Below, piece after piece: positions 8,335 through 16,506 of a stretch of DNA of 64,000 nucleotides (position 1 is its first letter; every line of letters begins with the position of its first letter). The translations under genes and the position numbers were made by a program. This DNA is from Penaeicola halotolerans (GTDB lineage Bacteria > Bacteroidota > Bacteroidia > Cytophagales > Cyclobacteriaceae), in the NCBI RefSeq assembly GCF_016464625.1, contig NZ_JAEAGO010000004.1, forward strand, positions 62,001-126,000, given 5' to 3'. The notes beneath the pieces are model-generated. The model made no database searches. It was not told the origin of the DNA and worked only from the letters and a program-made list of their open reading frames with translations.

Positions 8335-9168
8335 ATGAGTAGGTATTTTATGCTTTTATGTTTTCTGACTGTTTCCCTGTCTGTAGTAGCGCAGACAGAA
8401 GAGGAGAAGTCTTCTAAACAAGGAGAGGTGACCAATACGACTCTCAATGAACCTCCTGATCTGCTCATGGAAGAGGAGAAAGAGGAAGAGGAGGCAGCGC
8501 CTAAGAAGATCAAGAAGAATTTTTACTTTGGTGAAAAGACCAAAAAGGGATACACTAAGAATTTCTCTAATGGTAAAGAAGTCCTTTTGCTTTTCAATTT
8601 TGTGAAAGATGAACACCCGATAGATCCTTATGTGCGGGATATTTACTGGATGGATTTCAAAGAGGGTGAAGTAAAAATCAGTCGAGATATTCAGCCATGG
8701 GGTCGACTGCTGCATGGGCCGTATCAACTCATAATAGACGATGTGGTGATAGAGGAAGGGATGTTCTACTATGGTACTAAGCATGGTCGCTGGATGACTT
8801 ACAATGCCAATGATATCTTGGTCGACAAGACCATCTACTATCGTGGCTGGCCGAGAGGTTCTGAGATCAGCTACTATGCAGGAAATAAAATGAAAGAGCT
8901 GATCCCAATAGAGTATGGGGAGAAAGAGGGTAATTATTTTTATTTCTATGAAAATGGGCAAATAGCAGTCTCTGGAATGTATGAGTTTGGAGAGAAAATA
9001 GGTGTTTGGACCGAGTATTATAGAAGCAGTTCGGGTAGACTTTTTCGCAAAAAGCAAATACAATATCAAGAAGAAGCTTTCACGAGGGGATTTAAACCCT
9101 ATGTACTCTTAGAGTGGGATAGTGATGGGCGTATCATTTATGATGCAACTAAAAAATCCAATCAATAG
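8335..9168 (+). CDS. Secreted protein with MORN/YwqK-like repeats, function unknown
   Basis: The start is the ATG giving MSRYFMLLCFLTVSLSVVAQ, an N-terminal signal peptide; the open frame extends 32 codons further up but only from a TTG. The mature part begins with an acidic, low-complexity stretch (many Glu) around residues 20-60. It then carries repeated short beta-hairpin units of the form G-x-Y-x-x-Y-x-N-x-G-x-x-x-x-x-G-x-x-x-G-x-W, for example HGPYQLI, HGRWMTYN, EGNYFYFYENGQ and IGVWTEYY. Such repeats occur in MORN proteins and in the YwqK 'antitoxin' family, common as exported proteins of unknown role in Bacteroidota. The 3' end overlaps the convergent yraN gene by 7 bases. No catalytic residues are recognisable. 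Confidence 0.8.
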   Translation: MSRYFMLLCFLTVSLSVVAQTEEEKSSKQGEVTNTTLNEPPDLLMEEEKEEEEAAPKKIKKNFYFGEKTKKGYTKNFSNGKEVLLLFNFVKDEHPIDPYVRDIYWMDFKEGEVKISRDIQPWGRLLHGPYQLIIDDVVIEEGMFYYGTKHGRWMTYNANDILVDKTIYYRGWPRGSEISYYAGNKMKELIPIEYGEKEGNYFYFYENGQIAVSGMYEFGEKIGVWTEYYRSSSGRLFRKKQIQYQEEAFTRGFKPYVLLEWDSDGRIIYDATKKSNQ

Positions 9169-9512
9169 ACATCTTCAAAATGCATGATTTCAAATTTGCT
9201 GCTGTTTTTGACGATGGCGATGATGTCAAATCGGATATTTCCTTGCCAGTTGACTTGAAAGATATAAGCTTCTGCGGTTTTTTTGATGAGGTTGAGTTGA
9301 GATTTACTCACAAACTTTTCTGGTTGACCAAAATAGGTGTTAGACCTTAATTTGACTTCAGAAAAGATCAACCAATTACCTTTTTTGAAGATAAGGTCTA
9401 TCTCTCCTTTTCTGTATCGAAAGTTTTTATAGACCAACTCATACCCTCTATTAAGATAGTGTTGGATTGCGATGTTTTCCCCTTCTTCTCCTAATATTTG
9501 CTGTGTAGCCAT
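9162..9512 (-). CDS. YraN family endonuclease-like protein (UPF0102)
   Basis: This small protein of 116 residues has the restriction-endonuclease-like fold of the YraN/UPF0102 family, thought to act in DNA processing. The start is placed at MATQQILGEEGE, 53 codons inside the longest frame, because the family begins with this G-E-x-x-A helix. Another ATG 12 codons upstream is possible. The nuclease core is visible as YRKGEIDLIF followed by LIFSEVKLRS, giving the E-x-D and E-V-K residues of a PD-(D/E)xK site. Its 3' end overlaps the convergent secreted MORN-like gene by 7 bases. It lies divergent from lipB with about 125 bases between them. Confidence 0.9.
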   Translation of the reverse strand: MATQQILGEEGENIAIQHYLNRGYELVYKNFRYRKGEIDLIFKKGNWLIFSEVKLRSNTYFGQPEKFVSKSQLNLIKKTAEAYIFQVNWQGNIRFDIIAIVKNSSKFEIMHFEDVY

Positions 9513-9636
9513 CAGATATTTGGTAAATTGCAACGCTGAATGACTCATGAATTTCGGCAAAAGCCTATAACTATACAAATGAGCTGGAACGAAGTGCCTG
9601 CTAGCGCATGTTCTTAGCTTTAACAAAAGGATAAAA

Positions 9637-10362
9637 GTGAATCTACTTATCAATAAAAAAGTCATTTTCAAAGATCTAGGTTTGATCGATTATCAAGAGG
9701 CGTGGGACTATCAAGAATCACTTTTTGCAGAGACTGTCAAACTTAAAATTGCCAATAGAAATGCAGCAAATGATGCGCAGAGTCCTACTGCCAATTACAT
9801 GCTTTTCTGCCAACACCCACATGTATTTACCCTTGGGAAGAGTGGCTCTCCAGAGCACCTACTCTTAGATGAAGCAGGATTGAAGCAGCATCAAGCCACC
9901 TTCTATAAGATCAATAGAGGCGGGGACATTACCTATCATGGGCCGGGTCAGTTGGTGGGATATCCTTTGCTGGATTTAGACAATTTCTTCACGGACATTC
10001 ACAAGTATCTTCGTTTTTTAGAAGAGGCGATTATTCTCACTTTGGCAGAGTATGGGATCGCTGCTGGTCGGATAGAGGGACTCACTGGCGTATGGATAGA
10101 CCATATTGAGCAAAAAAATCCGCGTAAAATATGTGCCATGGGAGTCAAGTCTAGCAGATGGGTGACGATGCATGGCTTTGCACTGAATGTCAATGCTGAT
10201 ATCAGTTATTTTGGGCATATCATTCCTTGTGGGATTCCAGATAAGGCAGTCACTTCAATGCACTTAGAGCTTGGTAGGCCATTGGATATGCTGGAAGTAC
10301 AACATAAGGTAAGCCACCACCTTGCTTCACTATTTGAGATGGAAGTCATCAAAGAAGCTTAA
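9637..10362 (+). CDS. lipB: Octanoyl-[acyl-carrier-protein]:protein octanoyltransferase
   Basis: LipB transfers octanoate from acyl carrier protein to lipoyl domains, the first step of lipoate synthesis for pyruvate and 2-oxoglutarate dehydrogenases. The start is a GTG giving MNLLINKKV, preceded by AAAAGG six bases upstream. Family motifs are RGGDITYHGPGQLVGYP (94-110), RKICAMG with Lys164 and HIIPCGI with Cys198; Lys and Cys at these positions form the catalytic dyad. At 241 residues it is slightly longer than many LipB proteins because of an insertion near residues 42-52. It is followed after one base by an unknown gene and heads the run to the rhomboid gene. Its partner lpdA lies 20 kb away in this window. 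Confidence 0.95.
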   Translation: MNLLINKKVIFKDLGLIDYQEAWDYQESLFAETVKLKIANRNAANDAQSPTANYMLFCQHPHVFTLGKSGSPEHLLLDEAGLKQHQATFYKINRGGDITYHGPGQLVGYPLLDLDNFFTDIHKYLRFLEEAIILTLAEYGIAAGRIEGLTGVWIDHIEQKNPRKICAMGVKSSRWVTMHGFALNVNADISYFGHIIPCGIPDKAVTSMHLELGRPLDMLEVQHKVSHHLASLFEMEVIKEA

Positions 10363-10363
10363 T

Positions 10364-10768
10364 ATGAAAAAGGACATAGAATTTCACCCAGTCACTGGGA
10401 TCAAGTTAGCTATAGCTAAAAGTAGAAACAAGGCAGGCATCGAAGAGTGGAATGTCTACATCATCAACAGGAATTTAATAGAGTTAGAGACTGTCTTGAT
10501 CACCTCCAAAGGCTATGGTCAGATCGCAGGAGAGGAGAAAAAAACCTCTACGCTAAGGCATTGTATTCAGAAACTTGAATCAGAAAGTTATGCCATTGTG
10601 GAGCCTATAGATCCTGCTGTTTTTCAGTTGACTAATGAGTTTTGGGTGAGCTATTACATCCTAGATCAGATATTTGACAAGAAGTTTGTCTTCGTACCAG
10701 GTGCGATAGAGCCTAGTAATTTGGTGAAGATACCAGAACTCGGGCTAGAGGGCATTCTCCATAGCTAA
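10364..10768 (+). CDS. Conserved hypothetical protein downstream of lipB
   Basis: I do not recognise a named domain. The ATG giving MKKDIEFHP lies one base after the lipB stop; a longer frame running back into lipB is unlikely to be used. The 134-residue protein is soluble, with no signal peptide or membrane segment. It alternates beta-strand-like stretches (NVYIINRN, TVLITSKGYG) with a helix LRHCIQKLES, and ends in a hydrophobic FVFVPGAIEP loop and the terminal segment LGLEGILHS. Its tight spacing to lipB suggests co-translation. A role in lipoylation is a guess from position only. Confidence 0.72.
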   Translation: MKKDIEFHPVTGIKLAIAKSRNKAGIEEWNVYIINRNLIELETVLITSKGYGQIAGEEKKTSTLRHCIQKLESESYAIVEPIDPAVFQLTNEFWVSYYILDQIFDKKFVFVPGAIEPSNLVKIPELGLEGILHS

Positions 10769-10794
10769 ATCAAATTATTTCTGTATCTTAAGGC

Positions 10795-11508
10795 ATGTTT
10801 CAACTCAAGGATACTAAGAATATTCTCTTTTTAGACATAGAGACCATCTCGGCAGTTAGGGAGTTTAGTGAACTGAGTCCTGAGATGCAGCAGCACTGGC
10901 AGCGTAAGAGTTCTTTTATGAGATCTAGTGAAGCTAAAACACCTGAAACATGGTATAATGAGCGGGCAGCGATCTATGCAGAATTTGGTCAGGTGGTGGT
11001 AGTCGGTGTGGGTTTTTTGACAGCAGTAGATGAAGCATGGCAGCTGCGTGTAAAAGCCTACTCAGGAAGTGATGAAAAGCAGTTATTGGAAGAGGTTGCG
11101 GGCTTGCTGCGAACAAGAGATTGGAAGCTTTGCGCACATAATGGAAAGGAGTTTGATTTTCCGTATCTGTGCAGAAGAATGCTCATAAATGGGATTACTT
11201 TACCCGATGTGCTTCATATTTCTGGACGCAAGCCATGGGAGATCTCTCACATTGATACCATGGAGCTTTGGAAATTTGGAGACTACAAACACTACACTTC
11301 TTTAGATCTTTTAGCCCAACTTTTTCAGATTCCGTCCAGCAAGTCTGATATAGATGGTAGTCAAGTAGGACATACTTACTATCAAGAGGGTGATCTACCA
11401 AAAATCATCGATTATTGCTTAGAAGATGTCATGGTGACCGCTAAGGTCTACTTGAGTTTGCAGGGCTACACAGATCATGCGAGCATCGAGATCATCAAGG
11501 TAGATTAA
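10795..11508 (+). CDS. Predicted DEDDy 3'-5' exonuclease (PF10108, PolB-like)
   Basis: This 237-residue protein fits the stand-alone exonuclease family related to the proofreading domain of family B DNA polymerases. The catalytic acids of a DEDDy nuclease are visible: FLDIET with Asp14 and Glu16, the AHNGKEFDFPYL block with Asn116 and Asp121, and the last motif YCLED with Tyr207 and Asp211. The 'W-R-K-S-S-F' region between the first two motifs is characteristic of the PF10108 group. It lies 26 bases after the unknown gene and 87 bases before rnr. The chromosomal neighbourhood of two 3'-5' nucleases (this one and RNase R) may be chance. The physiological substrate (DNA or RNA) is not known. 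Confidence 0.88.
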   Translation: MFQLKDTKNILFLDIETISAVREFSELSPEMQQHWQRKSSFMRSSEAKTPETWYNERAAIYAEFGQVVVVGVGFLTAVDEAWQLRVKAYSGSDEKQLLEEVAGLLRTRDWKLCAHNGKEFDFPYLCRRMLINGITLPDVLHISGRKPWEISHIDTMELWKFGDYKHYTSLDLLAQLFQIPSSKSDIDGSQVGHTYYQEGDLPKIIDYCLEDVMVTAKVYLSLQGYTDHASIEIIKVD

Positions 11509-11595
11509 ATTCACAATTATATCACGAGCTAATCGTCCAATATCCAAGGTTAATCCTTAAATTTAAAACACGCGAAAGCGGACAAAATTTTTCAA

Positions 11596-13791
11596 ATGAG
11601 TAAAAAGAAAAAATCAAAAAATAAAGCGTCCAAAGTCAAAGGTATAGATCACAATGGCATTAGTCAGCGCATCATGTCTTTACTAAATAATAACTTTGGG
11701 AAGTCATTTTCCATCAAACAAATCACCAAAAAAATAGAAGTGAGAGATGCTGGTTCCAAAGCCGCAGTCCCTCACATACTTTTTGATCTAGTAGATGCAG
11801 ATAAGATCACTCGAGGGAGTGATGGTGGATTTACCTCCGCGCAAAAGTCCTCGAATATCATCGGTAAGGTAGATTTTGTCAATCCCAGATTTGCCTATGT
11901 CATCCCTGAAGATGGGACGGAAGATATTCTCGTCAAATCTGAAAATATGGGTCAAGCACTCGATGAAGATACGGTAGCTGTTCAAGTTTATCCTTCACGT
12001 AATAAGATGGGTCGACTTGAAGGTAGGGTAGTAGAGATCGTCCATAGATTCCGCACTGAGTTTGTCGGTAGGATAGAGATTTCTCCTCGCTATGCTTTTG
12101 TGGTGCCTGATTTTAAAAAGATGCATGTCGATATTTTTATCAGACCAGAAGATATTCATCAGGCACAGCATGGAGATAAAGTTATTGTCACATTAAAACA
12201 CTGGACGGATCGGGATAAAAATCCTACGGGAGTAGTTGAGCGCGTCTTAGGCAAGTCAGGAGAGCACAATGCGGAGATTCATTCCATCATGGCTGAGTTT
12301 GGCTTGCCATTCGAATTTGAGCAGGAGGTAAGTGACTTTGCTGATCATATACCAGATGCTATCACGAAAGAAGAAATCAGTAAAAGAAGAGATTTCAGAG
12401 AAGTCACCACCTTCACGGTAGATCCAGAGGATGCCAAAGACTTTGATGATGCGCTTTCGATCAAGCCACTTCCTAAGGGAGGCTATGAGATCGGTATTCA
12501 CATAGCCGATGTGACGCATTATGTCAGAGGACAAAATGTGCTTGAAAAGGAAGCTTATAATAGAGCTACTTCAGTTTATCTAGTCGATAGGACTATTCCG
12601 ATGCTTCCAGAGCGTTTGTCAAATTTCTTATGTTCGCTAAGGCCTCATGAGGATAAACTGACTTTTTCGGCTGTCTTTGAGATGGATGAAAATGGAGACG
12701 TGCTGAATGAATGGTTTGGTCGTACGATCATTCATTCGGATAGAAGATTTACCTATGAGGAAGGTCAAGAAGCCATCGATACACAGTCTGGAGATTTCTA
12801 TAAAGAATTGACGATACTCGACACATTGGCTAAAAAGCTACGAAAAAGAAGGTTTGAAAGTGGAGCGATCAATTTTGAAACGGTTGAAGTCAAATTCAAG
12901 CTAGATGAAAAAGGTACGCCACTAGGGATCATTCCTAAAGTAAGAAAAGATATTCATAAGATGATTGAGGAGTTTATGCTCCTAGCTAATAAGCGTGTAG
13001 CAGAATTTATTTTCAATAAAGAAAAAGGGAAACATACCTTTGTGTATAGGACGCACGACCGACCAGATCCAGAGAAATTGAGCACTTTCTCTACTTTTGC
13101 GAAGCGATTTGGACATGATCTCAAGATCGAAGATGAGCGAGTCTCCAAGTCTCTCAATAAGCTTATGGCAGATATTGATGGCAAGCCAGAGCAAAACGTA
13201 CTAGAGCAGTTGGCCATCAGAAGTATGGCTAAGGCTAAGTACACGACAGAGACCAATATGCACTTTGGCTTAGCTTTTAAGCATTACACGCACTTCACTT
13301 CCCCTATCAGAAGATATCCTGATATGATGGTGCATAGACTTTTACAACACTATCTAGATGGTGGCAAGCCTGTAGATAAGGAAGATTTTGAAGCGAAATG
13401 TCTTCACTCTTCGGAACGTGAAAAGCGTGCCGCTGATGCCGAAAGAGCCTCTATCAAATACAAGCAGGTAGAATATATGGCGATTTCCGAAAAGAGACCT
13501 TACGATGGTATCATCTCAGGTGTCACAGAATGGGGGCTTTACATAGAAATAACAGAGACTAAGTGTGAAGGCATGGTGAGAATCTCGGATATCGAGGATG
13601 ACTACTACAGCTATGACGAGAAAAACTATCGACTAGTGGGTCAAAGAAGTCAAAGAGTCTACACCCTTGGAGACAAAGTCACTGTGATAGTGAAAAATAC
13701 AGATATAAACAGACGTACAATAGATTTGGAATTTGCGAATCCTGATGGAGACACTAAAAAAGTACCTGCAAGAGGTAGAAGACGTAATTAA
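11596..13791 (+). CDS. rnr: Ribonuclease R
   Basis: RNase R is a processive 3'-5' exoribonuclease that degrades structured RNA and takes part in rRNA and tmRNA quality control. The 731-residue protein starts with a lysine-rich tail and a helical N-terminal domain (to about 80), then cold-shock domains (about 85-220). The catalytic RNB domain follows, with VDPEDAKDFDDALS at 275-288 supplying the metal-binding aspartates. A C-terminal S1 domain follows, starting near YDGIISGVTEWGLYIEI, and a short basic tail ARGRRRN ends the protein. The last 47 bases overlap the next gene in another frame. Length and order of domains are normal for the family. Confidence 0.96.
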   Translation: MSKKKKSKNKASKVKGIDHNGISQRIMSLLNNNFGKSFSIKQITKKIEVRDAGSKAAVPHILFDLVDADKITRGSDGGFTSAQKSSNIIGKVDFVNPRFAYVIPEDGTEDILVKSENMGQALDEDTVAVQVYPSRNKMGRLEGRVVEIVHRFRTEFVGRIEISPRYAFVVPDFKKMHVDIFIRPEDIHQAQHGDKVIVTLKHWTDRDKNPTGVVERVLGKSGEHNAEIHSIMAEFGLPFEFEQEVSDFADHIPDAITKEEISKRRDFREVTTFTVDPEDAKDFDDALSIKPLPKGGYEIGIHIADVTHYVRGQNVLEKEAYNRATSVYLVDRTIPMLPERLSNFLCSLRPHEDKLTFSAVFEMDENGDVLNEWFGRTIIHSDRRFTYEEGQEAIDTQSGDFYKELTILDTLAKKLRKRRFESGAINFETVEVKFKLDEKGTPLGIIPKVRKDIHKMIEEFMLLANKRVAEFIFNKEKGKHTFVYRTHDRPDPEKLSTFSTFAKRFGHDLKIEDERVSKSLNKLMADIDGKPEQNVLEQLAIRSMAKAKYTTETNMHFGLAFKHYTHFTSPIRRYPDMMVHRLLQHYLDGGKPVDKEDFEAKCLHSSEREKRAADAERASIKYKQVEYMAISEKRPYDGIISGVTEWGLYIEITETKCEGMVRISDIEDDYYSYDEKNYRLVGQRSQRVYTLGDKVTVIVKNTDINRRTIDLEFANPDGDTKKVPARGRRRN

Positions 13792-14719
13792 AGCTCAAGC
13801 ATACGGAGATCAGCCTAGAGAATTATACGATCCGATTAGCTATATCATGAGTCTAGGCGGCAAGCGACTGCGGCCGCTTCTGACGATCTTAGGTTATCGA
13901 TTGTTTAAAAAAGACCATGAGCAGATCCTCAAAGCAGCGATCTCGGTGGAGGTTTTTCACAATTTCACTTTGATGCATGATGATATCATGGATCAAGCTC
14001 CACTTAGACGGGGACAGCAAACAGTCCATGAAAAGTGGAGTGAGCCAGTAGCTATCCTCTCTGGAGATGTGATGCTGGTACGTGCCTATGATTTGCTCTT
14101 GAGCGTACCTGCTGATAAACTGGCAGCTGTACTCAAGCGTTTCAACGCCACCGCAGCAGAAGTTTGTGAAGGTCAGCAGCATGATATGAATTTCGAGCAA
14201 GAGACAGCTGTCACAGAGGCTCGGTACATTGACATGATCAGGCAGAAGACTGCCGTGTTGTTAGGCTATAGCTTGGAGCTAGGAGCGATTTTGGCTGGAG
14301 CGGATGAAGCCTCAGCTAAAAAACTTTACGAGTTTGGCGTGAAGATCGGGATAGGTTTTCAACTTAAAGATGACCTGTTAGATGTATACGCGGAGCAAGA
14401 TAAGTTTGGAAAGCAAGTTGGGGGAGATATCATTTCTAATAAGAAGACTTTTCTACTCATCAACGCCCTAGAGCGGGCAAATCACACACAATCGGGTGCT
14501 TTGAAATATTGGTTAGACCAAAAGGATTTTGACAAAGAGCAAAAAGTAAAGGCTGTGATGACCATCTATGATGAGCTACAGATCAAAGAGCTTACACTTC
14601 ATAAAATGAATCAGTACTTCCAAGAAGGCTTTGCACTTTTAGATCAGTTGGATATAGATCCTGTAGGTAAAAAGGAATTGATAGACTTCGCTCAATATTT
14701 AATCGAGAGAGACAAGTAA
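13745..14719 (+). CDS. Trans-polyprenyl diphosphate synthase
   Basis: This enzyme condenses isopentenyl diphosphate onto an allylic diphosphate to make a linear prenyl chain for quinones, carotenoids or undecaprenol precursors. The ATG giving METLKKYLQE is chosen; it lies 47 bases inside the end of rnr. Motifs are GGKRLRP (38-44), the first aspartate-rich motif HDDIMD with Asp79-Asp83, and the second KDDLLDVY with the following GKQVGGD. The aromatic Phe74 five residues before the first motif is more often seen in shorter-chain synthases, so chain length (C15-C20 versus longer) is uncertain. At 324 residues it is typical. It is followed after 4 bases by the rhomboid gene. Confidence 0.9.
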   Translation: METLKKYLQEVEDVIKAQAYGDQPRELYDPISYIMSLGGKRLRPLLTILGYRLFKKDHEQILKAAISVEVFHNFTLMHDDIMDQAPLRRGQQTVHEKWSEPVAILSGDVMLVRAYDLLLSVPADKLAAVLKRFNATAAEVCEGQQHDMNFEQETAVTEARYIDMIRQKTAVLLGYSLELGAILAGADEASAKKLYEFGVKIGIGFQLKDDLLDVYAEQDKFGKQVGGDIISNKKTFLLINALERANHTQSGALKYWLDQKDFDKEQKVKAVMTIYDELQIKELTLHKMNQYFQEGFALLDQLDIDPVGKKELIDFAQYLIERDK

Positions 14720-14723
14720 GCTT

Positions 14724-15353
14724 ATGAACGTGGATATTTCGCTTACTATAGTCCTGATTGCCATTACGGTATTGATCTCTTATTTTGGATTTAAAAATGA
14801 GACTTTCAGAAGTAAGGCTGTTATGAATGGCTACAAGGTCGTGCATGATCGTTCTTATTGGCGAATGATTCTCTCTGGCTTTGTACACAAAGATGAGATG
14901 CATCTGTTTTTCAACATGTTTACGCTTTACTTCTTCGGAGGAGTTTTGGAAAACAGCTTCGTGTATTGGTTTGGATTTGCTGGTTACTTCTGGTTTACCT
15001 TATTCTACCTGACAGCTTTGATTGTCTCTGATTTACCTACGCTGCTAAAGCATCGACATGACCCTTATTATAATTCTTTAGGAGCTTCTGGAGGAGTGTC
15101 GGCTATGGTTTTTGCCAGTATCATCATTATGCCATTTTCTGATATCTGCATTTTTGGTTTGATTTGTTTGCCGGGGATATTGCTGGGAGTGATGTTTCTA
15201 GCCTACTCCTATTACAAGAGTAAAAATGGCAATGATATGATCAATCATGATGCTCACATCTTTGGAGCGCTTTATGGCGTGTTATTTATGTTTATCATCA
15301 AGCCAGATTCACTTTTTAGCTTTATCGAAGAGCTCAAAGCTTGGATTGCATAA
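14724..15353 (+). CDS. Rhomboid family intramembrane serine protease
   Basis: Rhomboids cut transmembrane segments of other proteins within the membrane. This 209-residue protein has about six hydrophobic segments. The catalytic serine motif LGASGGVS is at 119-126 with Ser122, the second member of the dyad is in NHDAHIFGALYG with His178, and the oxyanion-site HxxxN in HLFFNMF is at 60-66 with Asn64. All core residues expected for activity are present. It is the last gene of the lipB-rnr run and is followed by a strong hairpin terminator. Substrates are unknown. Confidence 0.92.
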   Translation: MNVDISLTIVLIAITVLISYFGFKNETFRSKAVMNGYKVVHDRSYWRMILSGFVHKDEMHLFFNMFTLYFFGGVLENSFVYWFGFAGYFWFTLFYLTALIVSDLPTLLKHRHDPYYNSLGASGGVSAMVFASIIIMPFSDICIFGLICLPGILLGVMFLAYSYYKSKNGNDMINHDAHIFGALYGVLFMFIIKPDSLFSFIEELKAWIA

Positions 15354-15378
15354 AGGTAATTATCTCAATGAAAGGCAT

Positions 15379-15415
15379 AAAAAAAGTCAGTGTATCCAAT
15401 ACACTGACTTTTTTA
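15379..15415. terminator. Bidirectional hairpin terminator between rhomboid and rpmA
   Basis: Perfect 11-bp arms AGTCAGTGTAT and ATACACTGACT (15385-15395 and 15399-15409) enclose the loop CCA. The stem is flanked by an A-run on the left and a T-run on the right, so it can stop transcription from the rhomboid operon on the plus strand and from rplU-rpmA on the minus strand. Confidence 0.88.
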
Positions 15416-15431
15416 TGTAAAACTGTTTTTC

Positions 15432-15701
15432 TTAAGCTTCTGCTGTCTCAGCAGGAACTACAGATACGAAAGATCTTCCTTTGTATCCTTTTTTGAAGTT
15501 TACAGTACCATCTGTCAAAGCGAAGATTGTATGATCTTTACCAAGACCTACATTCTCACCTGGGTGATGCTTAGTACCTCTTTGTCTTACGATGATGTTT
15601 CCAGCGATAACAGCCTGTCCACCAAATTTCTTAACACCAAGACGTTTACTTTCTGATTCTCTACCGTTTTTCGAACTACCGGCTCCTTTTTTGTGTGCCA
15701 T
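15432..15701 (-). CDS. rpmA: 50S ribosomal protein L27
   Basis: L27 is a basic protein of the large ribosomal subunit whose N-terminus reaches the peptidyl transferase centre. The 89-residue sequence begins [20 protein letters not shown] and contains the conserved [22 protein letters not shown] block. The N-terminus starts directly at the mature MAHKKG form with no cleavable extension as known from Firmicutes. It is 36 bases downstream of rplU on the same transcript and ends at a hairpin terminator. Confidence 0.98.
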   Translation of the reverse strand: MAHKKGAGSSKNGRESESKRLGVKKFGGQAVIAGNIIVRQRGTKHHPGENVGLGKDHTIFALTDGTVNFKKGYKGRSFVSVVPAETAEA

Positions 15702-15737
15702 AATTATAAATTTTAAAGCTTGGTCAGTGACCTTGCA

Positions 15738-16049
15738 TTATTTTACAATGTTTTCAATTAATACCTTCGTGAAGTCCTGTCTGTGACCATTCTTCTTTTT
15801 GTAACCTTTTCTTCTTTTTTTCTTGAAGACGATTACTTTGTCACCTTGGACGTGTTCTAGTATTTTACCAGAAACCTTGGCGCCAGCCACTGTGGGTGCA
15901 CCTACTTCGATAGCTCCAGCATTATCAATGAGGAGTACATTATCGAACTCTACGGAAGCGCCAGCCTCGCCTGCCATGTATGGCGCATAGACGAACTGAT
16001 CTTTTGTTACTTTGAACTGCTTTCCTGCTATATCAACGATTGCGTACAT
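15738..16049 (-). CDS. rplU: 50S ribosomal protein L21
   Basis: L21 binds 23S rRNA in the large subunit. The start is placed at the ATG giving MYAIVDIAGKQFKV, the universal N-terminus of the family, 38 codons inside the longest open frame. This start sits 33 bases downstream of a well-formed Bacteroidota promoter, which rules out the longer form. The 103-residue protein contains the expected FKKKRRKGYKKKNGHRQ basic C-terminal segment. It is first in the rplU-rpmA operon. Confidence 0.98.
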   Translation of the reverse strand: MYAIVDIAGKQFKVTKDQFVYAPYMAGEAGASVEFDNVLLIDNAGAIEVGAPTVAGAKVSGKILEHVQGDKVIVFKKKRRKGYKKKNGHRQDFTKVLIENIVK

Positions 16050-16081
16050 GAATGTATTTAGTTTATATGCAAAATGAGGCA

Positions 16082-16113
16082 CAAAGATAGATTGATTTTT
16101 CAAAATATCCAAA
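16082..16113 (-). promoter_or_regulatory. Promoter of rplU-rpmA
   Basis: On the minus strand, a TTTG -33 element (plus 16110-16113) and a -7 element TATCTTTG (plus 16082-16089) are separated by exactly 20 bases. This is the consensus of the Bacteroidota housekeeping sigma factor (TTTG, 19-20 bases, TAnnTTTG). The expected transcript would have a leader of roughly 25 bases before the rplU ATG. Confidence 0.75.
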
Positions 16114-16506
16114 CACTCTGAAAGACCGATTGTAAATATTTTGAGAGTGTTAATTTTTTTCAAAAAATCCTAAGTGCTTCATTCTTAAAAATTCAATCAA
16201 GTATATCTTAAGGAACAGCTTCTTATAGGCTTGTTTTACAGTGCTTTAAAATGTGAATTATACTTTTTCTAGAACGGCATTTTTATAGATAAAAACTAAC
16301 TTTTTTTACTTGTATTGTTGGGCTCATTTTACAATATTTGTTGAAGGATCAGCTAGTTCTACAGCTGCCTTACATCCCTAGTTATTACTTAGGAACCAAT
16401 CAGTCAAATACTTATAAATTAAGTGCGAAAAGATTAAACTTTTTCGTTTGACCATTGATTGACTCTTACGAAAAGGGAACAAATTTTAAACACAAAAACA
16501 CTAGTC
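16114..16506. other. Gene-free region between the rplU promoter and nrdB
   Basis: No convincing gene is seen in this AT-rich stretch. It holds an 8-base inverted repeat AACACTCT (16112-16119) and AGAGTGTT (16144-16151) that touches the rplU -33 box. Near nrdB there is a hairpin-capable stretch with CGAAAAG and CTTTTTCG (about 16424-16447), and a looser inverted pair GTCAAA and TTTGAC (about 16403-16408 and 16447-16452). I could not find a clean TAnnTTTG promoter for nrdB, nor a recognisable NrdR box or riboswitch. Confidence 0.5.

Noticed and set aside
8356-9069. 237-codon minus-strand frame opposite the MORN-like gene
   Set aside because: The plus-strand protein has a signal peptide and clear repeats; the antisense frame has no domain or sensible start.
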